64,000 nucleotides of DNA, taken from contig CAJOCR010000012.1 in assembly GCA_905236755.1 (NCBI GenBank), forward strand, positions 1 through 64,000, given 5' to 3'. Positions 53,994 to 62,211 of this stretch are shown in pieces. How positions within the stretch are numbered: position 1 is the stretch's first letter; every line of letters begins with the position of its first letter. The translations under genes and the position numbers were made by a program. This DNA is from an uncultured Prevotella sp. (lineage in GTDB: Bacteria > Bacteroidota > Bacteroidia > Bacteroidales > Bacteroidaceae). The notes beneath the pieces are model-generated. The model had not been told where the DNA came from. It ran no database searches and was given only the letters and a program-made list of their open reading frames with translations.

Positions 53994-55445
53994 ATGCAAG
54001 AAAAGTGGAACCAATTCGTATACTATCTGTGTGAAGCCAAGAAAAACGATGTAGATGAGTCTGAATATCATTCAACTATAGAGGCTCAACTACAATTGTT
54101 AGGTTGGATGAAATATAACAATGAAATATGCCATAAACCAAATCTATCCATAGGTAATAATGGACATATTCAACCCGACATATTAGTACAAAAAGACGAG
54201 CAAAAGTTGTTTGTTATCGAAGTAAAACGCCCTTCACATAGTAAAATAGCAAAAGACATTGACCAATTGGTTTCATACATGCGACAATTGAAATTGAAAG
54301 CAGGTATTTATATCGGAGAACACATCGAAATATTATACGATCAACCTGATAACGAAAATGCCGTTTCAGTTTTATCAATACCGCTTGAATTAGACAACAA
54401 GCGAGGCGCACTATTTGTGGAACTATTTTCAAAAGACCGCTTTTCCAAAGAAAATATCGTTCAATTCTGCGAAAATCGCATCAAAGAAATGCGTCATCAG
54501 GAAAGTTTAAACAAAATCAAAAGCCATCTTATTACTGATAGTCAGAGACTAATAACAGAAGGTATGAAAATGTACTTAATGGAAAATTACGGCAATACTT
54601 TCTCTGACACCGATATTTTCAATATGCTTGCATCACTACATTTCTCCGTAACACCCAAAGATAAACAGATACAAATACCCAAAGCCATTACAGTATCTAA
54701 TAAGGAAGAATATAATACTAAAAAAAAGAAACGTCAATATGACAAAACCACATTTTCAATAAATGGAGGTACTTTTCAAGGAAAACGTCGCTTCGTTCAT
54801 CAACTTGTAAAGACATACATTGAAAGTCATCCATATGCAACATTTGCAGAGCTAGAACAGGTTTTTCCTTCTAAGTTACAAGGGTCATATGGCATAATAC
54901 GCACCATAAACAACATCAGAGAAAATAATATCGACAAGATTAGATTTTTAATGAATGAAGAGGATTTACTACATAGTGCAGACGGCATCACATTTGCAGT
55001 ATGCTCACAATGGGGAATAGCCAACACACTAAAAGTTGTAGATTTAGCAAAAAAATTAGGCTACGTAATTGCAACGTCACAAGAAGCCCCTATTAAATCG
55101 AAAACAGAATTGATACCATGTGTGATTACACGTAATGCCAACGCAAATGGACTCTTCAATACAAAAAACAATACACTCACAGTATTAAAAGGTAGCAAAA
55201 TAAACCCACAATACCTTAACAACATCAAAACATATGCTAAACAAAAACGCGAGGCATTAATATCTAAGTTTACAAAAAGAATTGGAACTGAGCTTGTTGT
55301 AGTAAAAGATGTAACTTTCGACTCACCAAGCGGTGCTGCATCATTCTGCATTGGCGGTTCTGCAAATGGTTGGATTGAATGGAAAGATCAAAACAACAAC
55401 AAAATTGATATATATAGAAAAAAAATAGAGTCTTACGCAGAATAA
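53994..55445 (+). CDS. HsdR N-terminal-like nuclease domain plus DUF4357 protein (orphan)
   Basis: A 483-residue protein. Residues 1-150 resemble the type I restriction HsdR N-terminal domain with PD-(D/E)XK core: ESEYHSTIEAQLQLLGW, IQPDILVQKDEQKLFVIEVKRP (D ... ExK). A middle region (about 230-330) has a basic linker and a small helical segment; the C-terminus matches DUF4357 (TFDSPSGAASFCIGGSANGWIEWK). No helicase, HsdM or HsdS gene is present, so it is not a full type I enzyme. A stand-alone nuclease or defence role is possible but unproved. A TATTTTTG box (53960-53967) lies upstream. Confidence 0.72.
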   Translation: MQEKWNQFVYYLCEAKKNDVDESEYHSTIEAQLQLLGWMKYNNEICHKPNLSIGNNGHIQPDILVQKDEQKLFVIEVKRPSHSKIAKDIDQLVSYMRQLKLKAGIYIGEHIEILYDQPDNENAVSVLSIPLELDNKRGALFVELFSKDRFSKENIVQFCENRIKEMRHQESLNKIKSHLITDSQRLITEGMKMYLMENYGNTFSDTDIFNMLASLHFSVTPKDKQIQIPKAITVSNKEEYNTKKKKRQYDKTTFSINGGTFQGKRRFVHQLVKTYIESHPYATFAELEQVFPSKLQGSYGIIRTINNIRENNIDKIRFLMNEEDLLHSADGITFAVCSQWGIANTLKVVDLAKKLGYVIATSQEAPIKSKTELIPCVITRNANANGLFNTKNNTLTVLKGSKINPQYLNNIKTYAKQKREALISKFTKRIGTELVVVKDVTFDSPSGAASFCIGGSANGWIEWKDQNNNKIDIYRKKIESYAE

Positions 55446-55598
55446 AGGTTAACACAAAAACAGTGTAATACAATACATCCTCTGCCAAATTACTGCCTAA
55501 AAAGGCGCAACAACCTAATAGGAACACGGTAATTGAAGAATAAAAATAGAGCTAACAACAAATAAATTGCATCTAATTTGAAAAAAAGTACAGAAAAG

Positions 55599-55630
55599 TT
55601 TGGCGGTTAGAAAAATTATCCCTACTTTTG
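55599..55630 (+). promoter_or_regulatory. promoter of tRNA-Ser
   Basis: TTTG (55599-55602), 20 bases, TACTTTTG (55623-55630), 40 bases before the tRNA. The gap 55446-55598 shows nothing else. Confidence 0.75.
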
Positions 55631-55670
55631 CACTCGCTTAAAAGAAACAAGCACAAACGGCTAACGCCAT

Positions 55671-55755
55671 GGAGAGATGGTAGAGTGGTCGATTACAACG
55701 GTCTTGAAAACCGTCGTACCGAGAGGTACCGGGGGTTCGAATCCCTCTCTCTCCG
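55671..55755 (+). tRNA. tRNA-Ser (anticodon UGA)
   Basis: Acceptor stem GGAGAGA (55671-55677) pairs with TCTCTCC (55748-55754), discriminator G. The anticodon loop within GGTCTTGAAAACC shows TGA. A long variable arm (CGTACCGAGAGGTACCG) is typical of serine tRNA; the T-arm is GGGGGTTCGAATCCCTC. CCA is not encoded. Its 3' end abuts the accessory region, as expected for an integrase target. Confidence 0.95.
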
Positions 55756-55756
55756 C

Positions 55757-55790
55757 AAAAGTCTCACTTGCATTGCAAGTGGGACTTTTC
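55757..55790 (+). terminator. tRNA-Ser terminator
   Basis: AAAAGTCTCACTTGC (55757-55771), loop ATT, GCAAGTGGGACTTTT (55775-55789), one mismatch. It directly follows the tRNA and may contain the attachment-site boundary. Confidence 0.85.
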
Positions 55791-55792
55791 TT

Positions 55793-56281
55793 ATTCCCAT
55801 TTAAATAGTACTCGACATAATGTCCATCTAATTTCCCATTTGTGTAATTGCAAATGATTTTCTTTGCACCATTATCAAAATAGGATAACGACTAACCTTC
55901 AATCTCACCATTGGAATTCACATAGTGCTTCGTATCTATTTGCCCATTCTTATAGTACCAAGTGCATTGGCCATATAAGACATCTGGGTTTTCGGATGAA
56001 ATATGACCTACAAATTGCAGTTCTCCAGTAATAAAGTAATCTTTTGTAATGCTATCAACTATAGGTTTCCCATTCAAGTAATAGGCTTCTCTATAATAGG
56101 AAGCACCTACCTTTGATAGAACTTCCTTGAAGTTTGAATCAAAGTACGTTACCTGAAAACCATCCGGCTTGCTTTTGGGATGGGATTCTTCAATTGTTGC
56201 CATCCTATTTGTATTTCTACCCTCATTGCAAGAAATGAAGAATAGGGCTATCAACATCCAAACATACCTTGAATATTTCAT
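55793..56281 (-). pseudogene. MORN/YwqK-like lipoprotein, interrupted at the tRNA junction
   Basis: Lipoprotein signal MKYSRYVWMLIALFFISC, then text-like repeats of the YwqK/MORN type: REAYYLNGKPI, KDYFITGELQFVGHI, CTWYYKNGQIDTKHYVNSNG. The frame stops at TAG (55892-55894) after 129 residues. Reading on in the same frame gives a further repeat, SYFDNGAKKIICNYTNGKLD then GHYVEYYLNGN, followed by readthrough into the tRNA terminator with no stop. So the gene has lost its natural 3' end at the tRNA boundary and also carries a nonsense codon. The short product (55892-56281) may still be made. Confidence 0.7.
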
Positions 56282-56331
56282 ATCCTTGTTATTAAGTTTA
56301 TTGGATAATTATCTATCTCAATTAGTAGGTA

Positions 56332-56802
56332 TTAATTTTTCTTTTTAAGTAACCCTAAAGCATACACAACAGCAACTTTTGCTTCCTTTGATAATCGTTT
56401 GGGATCAATATCCTTTATGTATATATCTTTTGTGAAACTCTTAGGGGAACCCCATATACCCAAACAAATATCAGCAAGGGTAATACTAGATGTAATACAA
56501 AAGGTTTTATTTGCCAAAACTGTTCGTTCTGTCAAGCAAATAGTTACATCAGCAAGACTTGGGTTATCTACTAGTTGTATATCTATACTACTAGCATTTG
56601 GTCTTTCAACAAAGCAAACATCAACATCTGTAAAAGCTCCAGTTCCAATCCACACACACATATCAGCAAGAACAGAATTTGAAGAAAAACCTATAGTAAT
56701 ATCCGCAACTGCTGAATTAGTAGTAAAACACATACTAATTGTTCTTGCATTTGTAATTGTTGAAGCAATCACAAACAACACTAAAAATAATACTTTCTTC
56801 AT
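56332..56802 (-). CDS. secreted DUF6150-like repeat protein
   Basis: Signal peptide MKKVLFLVLFVIASTITNA followed by about five strands-plus-turn repeats of roughly 20-24 residues with an Ala/Val-Asp motif: SAVADITIGFSSN, SVLADMCVWIGTG, SLADVTICLTERT, ITLADICLGIWG. A charged tail follows (DIDPKRLSKEAKVAVVYALG, LLKKKN). This resembles DUF6150, a repeat family of unknown role; the match is by eye. 156 residues. Lies between two lipoprotein genes in the island. Confidence 0.5.
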   Translation of the reverse strand: MKKVLFLVLFVIASTITNARTISMCFTTNSAVADITIGFSSNSVLADMCVWIGTGAFTDVDVCFVERPNASSIDIQLVDNPSLADVTICLTERTVLANKTFCITSSITLADICLGIWGSPKSFTKDIYIKDIDPKRLSKEAKVAVVYALGLLKKKN

Positions 56803-56874
56803 AGATATATCAATAACTTTTTATTCCGTTTATACCTGCTTACAAATCAAACAATAGAGGGCTGCTTTTTCTCT

Positions 56875-57366
56875 TTACTTGAAAAGTGGTTCTAATGCAC
56901 GGGTGATGGCAATCCTAATATCATCTGCTTCGGTTGAACCTTGTCCTTCAGCAGTACAAATACATACAACAGAATGTGTCCTTGCCTGAAGGAATTGTAT
57001 TGTTACTTCAATTGAATACCCAAGGTTAAGATTTCTTCTGCCACTTTCTCCATAGTTTACAACTAATGTTTTATCAAGAAGCTCAGGATCTAATTCTGGT
57101 AATCTAACCATTCCTTGTTTTAGCAGCACACCTGATATTACATCACTAGGATTCAATGATTTTGTTGTGGTACTCCCATAAGTTCCATATTGACCTCCAT
57201 AAACACCACCACTACTTGAAGTCAATTCTGATGTTGGTGTTACATAAAAGTATCTATAAGAACTAACTGGTTCATTTTGCTGAATAATAGGTGATTTTAA
57301 TGTGCCACATCCCCAAAGCAATATAGCACTTAATAAAACTGATGTTAATGCTAGTAATTGTTTCAT
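56875..57366 (-). CDS. small lipoprotein of unknown function
   Basis: A 163-residue lipoprotein (signal MKQLLALTSVLLSAILLWGC). It has a low-complexity Gly/Ser/Tyr stretch (SSSGGVYGGQYGTYGS) and a conserved-looking C-terminal domain (VVNYGESGRRNLNLGYSIEV, TIQFLQARTHSVVCICTAEG, DDIRIAITRALEPLFK). The latter recalls DUF4136-like envelope lipoproteins but is not a firm match. It is separated by 65 bases from the end of the nuclease operon and may be co-transcribed with it. Confidence 0.6.
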   Translation of the reverse strand: MKQLLALTSVLLSAILLWGCGTLKSPIIQQNEPVSSYRYFYVTPTSELTSSSGGVYGGQYGTYGSTTTKSLNPSDVISGVLLKQGMVRLPELDPELLDKTLVVNYGESGRRNLNLGYSIEVTIQFLQARTHSVVCICTAEGQGSTEADDIRIAITRALEPLFK

Positions 57367-57431
57367 ATCTGTACTATTTTTATTGGTTTATTCTTTTCTC
57401 TCGCATAGTTAATGCTATAAGCAATGGAAAT

Positions 57432-58022
57432 CTATTCTTCAAAGAAATCCTTATCTATCCGCTTTACTTCATAGGTGTATTCAGTAGTAACACCTACATT
57501 ATATTGTATCATCAGATTAGTAAGCTGCTTACCATCTATTTTGGCAATTTTCTTTGATGATTTATATTCCAATGCTTCTTTGGTGAAACTTGATGTGGTA
57601 ATGAATACACCCTTGTTGACACCTGCACCATCTAATGCACCAACAAATGCTTGCATTAGTGGCCTTTCCACCTTATTGTCCAGCTTATATCTTTTAGTCT
57701 GGATATGGATAATATCTAATCCAAGTTTATCTTCATTGATGACACCATCTATACCTTCATCAACAGTTCTTTGGGTTACAACACCCTTACCATAGCCCAT
57801 CTTTTCAAGCAACTTCAACACAAGGTTTTCAAAGAAGGTTGGTGATTGCTCTAGAATGGTAGCAAGCAATTCTTCTGCCAAATCATTGTTGATGGCATTG
57901 TATGCTTTTTCTAAAGATTCTGTTGGGGTTAGTTCCTTCTCGGGTTCAGGTGTGCTTTCACTACTAGGGAAAGTATTCATTCCTGTACTTGTAGCATAAG
58001 CTGCAAATTCAGGATACTGCAT
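57432..58022 (-). CDS. mrr: Mrr-family restriction endonuclease, catalytic part
   Basis: About 196 residues carrying the Mrr_cat PD-(D/E)XK-like domain: LLATILEQSPTFFENLVLKL, LEKMGYGKG, the catalytic stretch VDEGIDGVINEDKLGLDIIH with IQTKRYK (D ... QxK), PLMQAFVGALDGAGVNKGVF and ITTSSFTKEA. Mrr is a type IV enzyme that cuts modified DNA. The N-terminal winged-helix half lies in the preceding ORF in a different frame. An intact Mrr would continue from that half into DLMQYPEFAAYAT here, so this is either a frameshifted gene or two coupled polypeptides (TGATG overlap). Confidence 0.82.
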   Translation of the reverse strand: MQYPEFAAYATSTGMNTFPSSESTPEPEKELTPTESLEKAYNAINNDLAEELLATILEQSPTFFENLVLKLLEKMGYGKGVVTQRTVDEGIDGVINEDKLGLDIIHIQTKRYKLDNKVERPLMQAFVGALDGAGVNKGVFITTSSFTKEALEYKSSKKIAKIDGKQLTNLMIQYNVGVTTEYTYEVKRIDKDFFEE

Positions 58023-58309
58023 CAAATCACTTTTGTATAGTGAAGTATGCTAGCCAGATAATCCTTTCCTCTTTGAGTTATGGCATAAGTTCCCCTTTGG
58101 GGAATGTCTATGAATAATGCCCTTCTAAAATACTGCCTACACCATCCAATTCTATCTGAAAGTTGGTTGGTATTTCCCCCTTTGGTCATTGTTGCACAAT
58201 CTTCAGCAGTAAGGTTAAAATGATCAACATTCATTTCCTTTGTTGTTAGATTGGCATCCTTCAAGGCAAGAAGGAAAGGGTATAGGAATTCTTCAAATTG
58301 TGGTATCAT
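58022..58309 (-). CDS. mrr: Mrr-family N-terminal (winged-helix) part
   Basis: A 95-residue ORF matching the DNA-binding Mrr_N domain: FEEFLYPFLLALKDANLTTK, FNLTAEDCATMTKGG, QLSDRIGWCRQYFRRALFID, IPQRGTYAITQRGKDYL. It ends TKVI at TGA, whose last two bases start the ATG of the catalytic ORF. A single -1 step at the ACAAAAG run (near 58030) would give TKSDLMQYPEF, restoring the family order. It overlaps the SLOG gene by four bases. Confidence 0.78.
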   Translation of the reverse strand: MIPQFEEFLYPFLLALKDANLTTKEMNVDHFNLTAEDCATMTKGGNTNQLSDRIGWCRQYFRRALFIDIPQRGTYAITQRGKDYLASILHYTKVI

Positions 58310-58635
58310 ATCTGAATAATTTTAATAGGTTTATCCTTTTCTTTGGCATAGTTAAGGGTGAACTTAGTAACATGTGATTGCCCATCCCAGAAGGCAAGTA
58401 CACAATCACATTCATCCACTATCAGTTTGTTCCTTTCAAGTGGCGCACCTTTTCCATACTTTTCATAGTTTGGCAAGTATTCTATAAGTTTAAGCCCTTT
58501 CTTCTTAGCAAACTCTCTAGCATAGGTATCTGCACCCTTTACACCACCTGATACTATTGTGTCAGGGATGTACTTCAGATATTGTTCAATATCTACTGGT
58601 GAGCTGGTTCTGCTACCTATGATTGCTAGTTTCAT
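58306..58635 (-). CDS. SLOG/DUF2493-type nucleotide-sensor-like protein
   Basis: A 109-residue Rossmann-like protein: MKLAIIGSRTSSPVDIEQYL, VSGGVKGADTYAREFAKKKG, LIEYLPNYEKYGKGAPLERN, VDECDCVLAFWDGQSHVT. This is the GSR ... SGGxxGAD ... APLxRN pattern of the SLOG superfamily (YspA/DprA-related), proposed to bind nucleotides or nucleotide-derived signals in defence and phage contexts. It is coupled by ATGA overlaps on both sides to the DUF6088 and Mrr genes. Confidence 0.78.
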   Translation of the reverse strand: MKLAIIGSRTSSPVDIEQYLKYIPDTIVSGGVKGADTYAREFAKKKGLKLIEYLPNYEKYGKGAPLERNKLIVDECDCVLAFWDGQSHVTKFTLNYAKEKDKPIKIIQI

Positions 58636-59249
58636 TTTATTCCCAAAAAATCAATAATTTCAGATGAAATTTTTTGTGCTTCTTGTTTACCGTCTCTATC
58701 CAAATTATTGTAATATTCAATTAGTTTTTCTTTGTCACATTTACGAATATTAGTAATACCAATATTATTAATATAATTGACAAGCATCCTTAGTTCTTGG
58801 TTCTTTATATAAGCCGGAAAACACCTCTTAGAGGAGAATATCTTTAATGAAACACCATTTTCAAAATTAATCGTTTTAATTTTGTCATTATTGTAACATA
58901 TGATGTTATTCGGTATAGTCTCCCTTATACCCATTAAGTATTCTGCATATTCTCCTGCTGGACATATTTCATAATTATCTCTTTTAGACAATTTGGATAA
59001 TACGGAAATAATTGGTGGAAAAATTGGTTTGCCACCCTCTATCTTAGGATAACAATACACTCCACGGCAAACTCTGATTAGGACATTCTTGGTGCAAAGA
59101 GTAACAAATAATGTCCTAATATGCGTATATGACAAGCCCTTAATTTCCTTAAAGTCTTCAACTGTCAGGATTGTTCCCCTTGTGAATTTCTTTAAGTGGT
59201 TAATGACTTTATACATTCCAGAATCAGCAATTATAAAATTTGTAATCAT
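58632..59249 (-). CDS. DUF6088/AbiEi-like protein
   Basis: A 205-residue protein with an N-terminal winged-helix-like region (RGTILTVEDFKEIKGLSYTH, IRTLFVTLCTKNVLIRVCRG), then VYCYPKIEGGKPIFPPIISV, ICPAGEYAEYLMGIRETIPN and FSSKRCFPAY. This follows the DUF6088 / AbiEi antitoxin-like pattern. No AbiEii nucleotidyltransferase toxin is adjacent, so it may be a regulator or specificity factor within this operon. Three bases after the Z1 gene and overlapping the SLOG gene by four. Confidence 0.68.
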   Translation of the reverse strand: MITNFIIADSGMYKVINHLKKFTRGTILTVEDFKEIKGLSYTHIRTLFVTLCTKNVLIRVCRGVYCYPKIEGGKPIFPPIISVLSKLSKRDNYEICPAGEYAEYLMGIRETIPNNIICYNNDKIKTINFENGVSLKIFSSKRCFPAYIKNQELRMLVNYINNIGITNIRKCDKEKLIEYYNNLDRDGKQEAQKISSEIIDFLGIK

Positions 59250-59252
59250 ATT

Positions 59253-61163
59253 TTAATCACGAGCTATTTCTTCTACATCATAAAAACAACAATCATCAGG
59301 GAATTTTATATTTGGAATCCATAATGGTTGCCCATCCCAACCTTTTTCTTTGCTTCCAAGTACTCGATACATAGTCAATACAACTTCCTTTTTGAAAGAA
59401 TCACCTAATGTCCTATCATTAGGGGATAGTAATGTACCTGTACCTTTGGCAACATCACGATCTATTCTTACTATTAATTTGCACTTTAGTTGTGGTCTTT
59501 TGGTCTTCAATCCTTGTATGCAGGCTATATATTTTTTTGTATTGAAGTCCTCTATTGTTTCACTCTTAACAAGATTAAGAAGCCTAATAATCAATTCTGG
59601 TTCAACATCAATACTTTTTTCAGACGCATAATCTGCAATTATTTGATTAATTGTTTCCACATTTATGCATAAAGGTGTTTCAGCAAATATATTAACCCCT
59701 CCGTGTATTAAGTTTAAGAATTCATTATCTACTACATTTTTTCGCGTAGGTCTAATGTTACTTGGGAAAATAAGTTGAATGTTTTCCAAGTTTTCTTCCA
59801 CCTGCTTAATAAGCATTTCATTTGAAGCATTAAGGTCAGAAAACAATTTGTATAGACCTTTGGGGATAAACATACGCACCATTTGCTTTTCTCTATCATA
59901 TCCAAATATGCGTGAATGTTGCCAAAATGTATCTGCTTGAGGTGTCTTGGAAGTTCTGCAATAATAAACAGTTTGTAAATTAGGAAAGGTAATACCCCTA
60001 CCTAAAGTATTACCACCAACTACAATATTAAATCCTTTTGACAAATCTAACGCATCAGGATTATTAGGATCTCTGCATACAAAACTCTTAGAATTCAAGG
60101 GAATGACCATTATCTCAGTATTATCAAGAATTTCAATAACTGATTCTTTAATATCTTCATAATCCTCTAAATCTGGTTTCGTTTGTTGCAAATTCTTCCA
60201 TTCTTCACGAAGGTTTGAGTCAAATGCCTTTTCTTCTGTTGATCTTTGCAATAGATTGAGATGGTCTTGTATTGTTGTTACAAACTTATTATGTACATTA
60301 ATCCTCATACTCGGATGTATCATAAAGTTACAATTGCTTTGACCATTGAGTTTTCTATGTGCGCAGTTTACTAAAAAAGAAAAGATACTTTTACTAAGTC
60401 CTATAGGGCAAATAACATCACCTCCTTGTGTTATAGAATCAAGTTCATAATCAGGGGTAAATATAGTATTAAGAGACTTGGTTTTGGGATAAAAGTAATT
60501 TCCTCCCAAATAATTTGCCCCAGGCTTAAAATAATATACAAATTTAGGTCTCCATCCAGACATAGAAGTTTGTAAAATAATAGCCTGAGGGGTTGCCGTT
60601 ACTTCTATATATATTGTACTTGCAGCAGAAGATTTTATTTCCGCTAATCTCCTATTAATAGTGCTAACCCTATCTTTATTAACTAAAGTGTTAAGACTTG
60701 ATGCATCTGCTTCATCATCAAAGATGACAAGAAATAGTCCTTTGCAAACATCTGTACTAAGCAAATGATTTTTCCATCTTGATAATACACGCGAATTTTT
60801 CTTTAGTACTACTACTGTTGGTTTTATTAGGGATGCTTTTGTTAATAGAGAATCTTCTTTCTCATTTAATACATTAAAACCTATCAATAAATCTTTAACT
60901 CTATTGTATGTTTGTCTATGGAGATCAACGTTGTCTGTAGTTAATAGTAAGAAGACCTTATATCCCTCATCAGCCATAGCAGAAATAATGCCAAGCATTT
61001 GGGCAGTTTTTCCACTTTGAACATTGCCAAGCAGTAAAGCATTAAGTTGTTCGCTAATAATAAAATTATCATTTATCTTTTGAATAAATGAAGCAGATGT
61101 TGTAGTTATGGTTTGAACCAATTCTACATTATCTATGTTGGATATATATTTGTTGAGAAACAT
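59253..61163 (-). CDS. Z1-domain P-loop ATPase
   Basis: A 636-residue Z1-domain protein related to superfamily 2 helicases. Walker A GNVQSGKT at about residues 46-53, motif Ia region FLLLTTDNVDLHRQTYNRVK, Walker B LVIFDDEAD at 145-153, motif III-like VTATPQA near 188, and C-terminal lobe GGNTLGRGITFPNLQTVYYC (383-402) with the arginine-finger segment TFWQHSRIFGYDRE (412-425). Z1 proteins are reported in restriction-modification-like operons with methyltransferases and varied nucleases. Here it lies three bases from both a PLD nuclease gene and a DUF6088 gene. Likely an ATP-driven translocase or remodeller coupling recognition to cleavage (inference). Confidence 0.9.
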   Translation of the reverse strand: MFLNKYISNIDNVELVQTITTTSASFIQKINDNFIISEQLNALLLGNVQSGKTAQMLGIISAMADEGYKVFLLLTTDNVDLHRQTYNRVKDLLIGFNVLNEKEDSLLTKASLIKPTVVVLKKNSRVLSRWKNHLLSTDVCKGLFLVIFDDEADASSLNTLVNKDRVSTINRRLAEIKSSAASTIYIEVTATPQAIILQTSMSGWRPKFVYYFKPGANYLGGNYFYPKTKSLNTIFTPDYELDSITQGGDVICPIGLSKSIFSFLVNCAHRKLNGQSNCNFMIHPSMRINVHNKFVTTIQDHLNLLQRSTEEKAFDSNLREEWKNLQQTKPDLEDYEDIKESVIEILDNTEIMVIPLNSKSFVCRDPNNPDALDLSKGFNIVVGGNTLGRGITFPNLQTVYYCRTSKTPQADTFWQHSRIFGYDREKQMVRMFIPKGLYKLFSDLNASNEMLIKQVEENLENIQLIFPSNIRPTRKNVVDNEFLNLIHGGVNIFAETPLCINVETINQIIADYASEKSIDVEPELIIRLLNLVKSETIEDFNTKKYIACIQGLKTKRPQLKCKLIVRIDRDVAKGTGTLLSPNDRTLGDSFKKEVVLTMYRVLGSKEKGWDGQPLWIPNIKFPDDCCFYDVEEIARD

Positions 61164-61166
61164 ATA

Positions 61167-62204
61167 CTAAACTAAAGATAAAATGAATTTTCCTGTTGTT
61201 GTCTTTTGTAATCTTAAATGACTTTTGCCAAATTTTCTAAGGGTGTCCTCTGTGACAGGTGTGCCAATCTCCAAAGCTCCACAATTTTCCATTTGTCCTT
61301 TTATCCATCGACCTAATATTTTCAAGTCACTTTCTGACCTAAGATTCTTTGAGTAGTCACCTTGTCTGGAGCATTCAAATTCATATCCATCTGTAGTTAT
61401 GACAGTAAATGCACCTTGGTTTTTGTTAGGTATCAAATCAATACCTGGTAATTTCTTTCCTACAATAATTTCCACTTCATACCATCCTCTTGGACTATAT
61501 TTCCCTTTTATTTTCCCTTTTCCAAAATAGGTATTAAGGTTACTTTTAGCTTCTGTTTTTAATGGAATATCAACATATTGCCCAGTAATGGTGCTTAATT
61601 CCTTTTGCAATTGGCTATTTGTGAGTTTTTTTACATATGAGTAATCTTTGAGTAATTCAACATCTATTTCTTTGAATTTTTCAATCTGAGGTAAATCCCT
61701 GAAATCTGTTCCAAGAGCATTGGTTATTTGCTGAATGTATGAGTTTATTTGTTTTCCTTCATCATTTTGAAATAAAACATCTGCCTCAATTAGGTTTTGT
61801 GATGTGCCAACAAAACTGCCAAGATTTGATGAACCTACAAAAGATGCAAGGCAATCTCTCCCCTGCATAAAAGAATACATCTTCCCGTGATATAATGCTT
61901 GGGAAGATAATAACACCTTGCCAACATCGTACCTAGTTAAATAACCATCTAATTCCTTAATTGCATTATATTGAGGTTTAGTGAAGCCTTCCAAATAATT
62001 CATACCAATGAATAAGGATAGTTTTAACCCTCCCTCACGAAACTCTACAATCTGTTTTAAGGCCGCAATAGAGTCATTCGTAATGAAACCTGTTGCAATG
62101 TTAAAATTAGTAGCATTATCTACCAATCTATTGTACAAACTTGAAATGCTCTTCGTGTGTACTTGCTGTTGTATAATTGGGTTTGCAGGCAATAACAATT
62201 CCAT
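61167..62204 (-). CDS. NgoFVII-like restriction endonuclease, phospholipase D fold
   Basis: A 345-residue protein. The N-terminal half is a PLD-type nuclease: IATGFITNDSIAALKQIV, then the HxK motif ALYHGKMYSFM (His106, Lys108), SFVGSSNLGSF (Asn127) and Glu140 downstream, which is the single active-site set of BfiI/NgoFVII-type enzymes that act as dimers. The C-terminal half (RGWYEVEIIVGKKLPGIDLI, FTVITTDGYEFECSRQGDYS, GRWIKGQMENCGAL) resembles the DNA-binding domain found in such enzymes. Seven bases after the methyltransferase gene, so probably its cognate endonuclease. Confidence 0.82.
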   Translation of the reverse strand: MELLLPANPIIQQQVHTKSISSLYNRLVDNATNFNIATGFITNDSIAALKQIVEFREGGLKLSLFIGMNYLEGFTKPQYNAIKELDGYLTRYDVGKVLLSSQALYHGKMYSFMQGRDCLASFVGSSNLGSFVGTSQNLIEADVLFQNDEGKQINSYIQQITNALGTDFRDLPQIEKFKEIDVELLKDYSYVKKLTNSQLQKELSTITGQYVDIPLKTEAKSNLNTYFGKGKIKGKYSPRGWYEVEIIVGKKLPGIDLIPNKNQGAFTVITTDGYEFECSRQGDYSKNLRSESDLKILGRWIKGQMENCGALEIGTPVTEDTLRKFGKSHLRLQKTTTGKFILSLV

Positions 62205-62211
62205 ATGACAT

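Noticed and set aside
53994..55445. Complete type I restriction system
   Set aside because: Only an HsdR N-terminal-like domain fused to DUF4357 is present; there is no motor domain, HsdM or HsdS.
58632..59249. AbiE-type toxin-antitoxin pair
   Set aside because: The AbiEi-like protein has no AbiEii nucleotidyltransferase neighbour; the adjacent genes are Z1 and SLOG.
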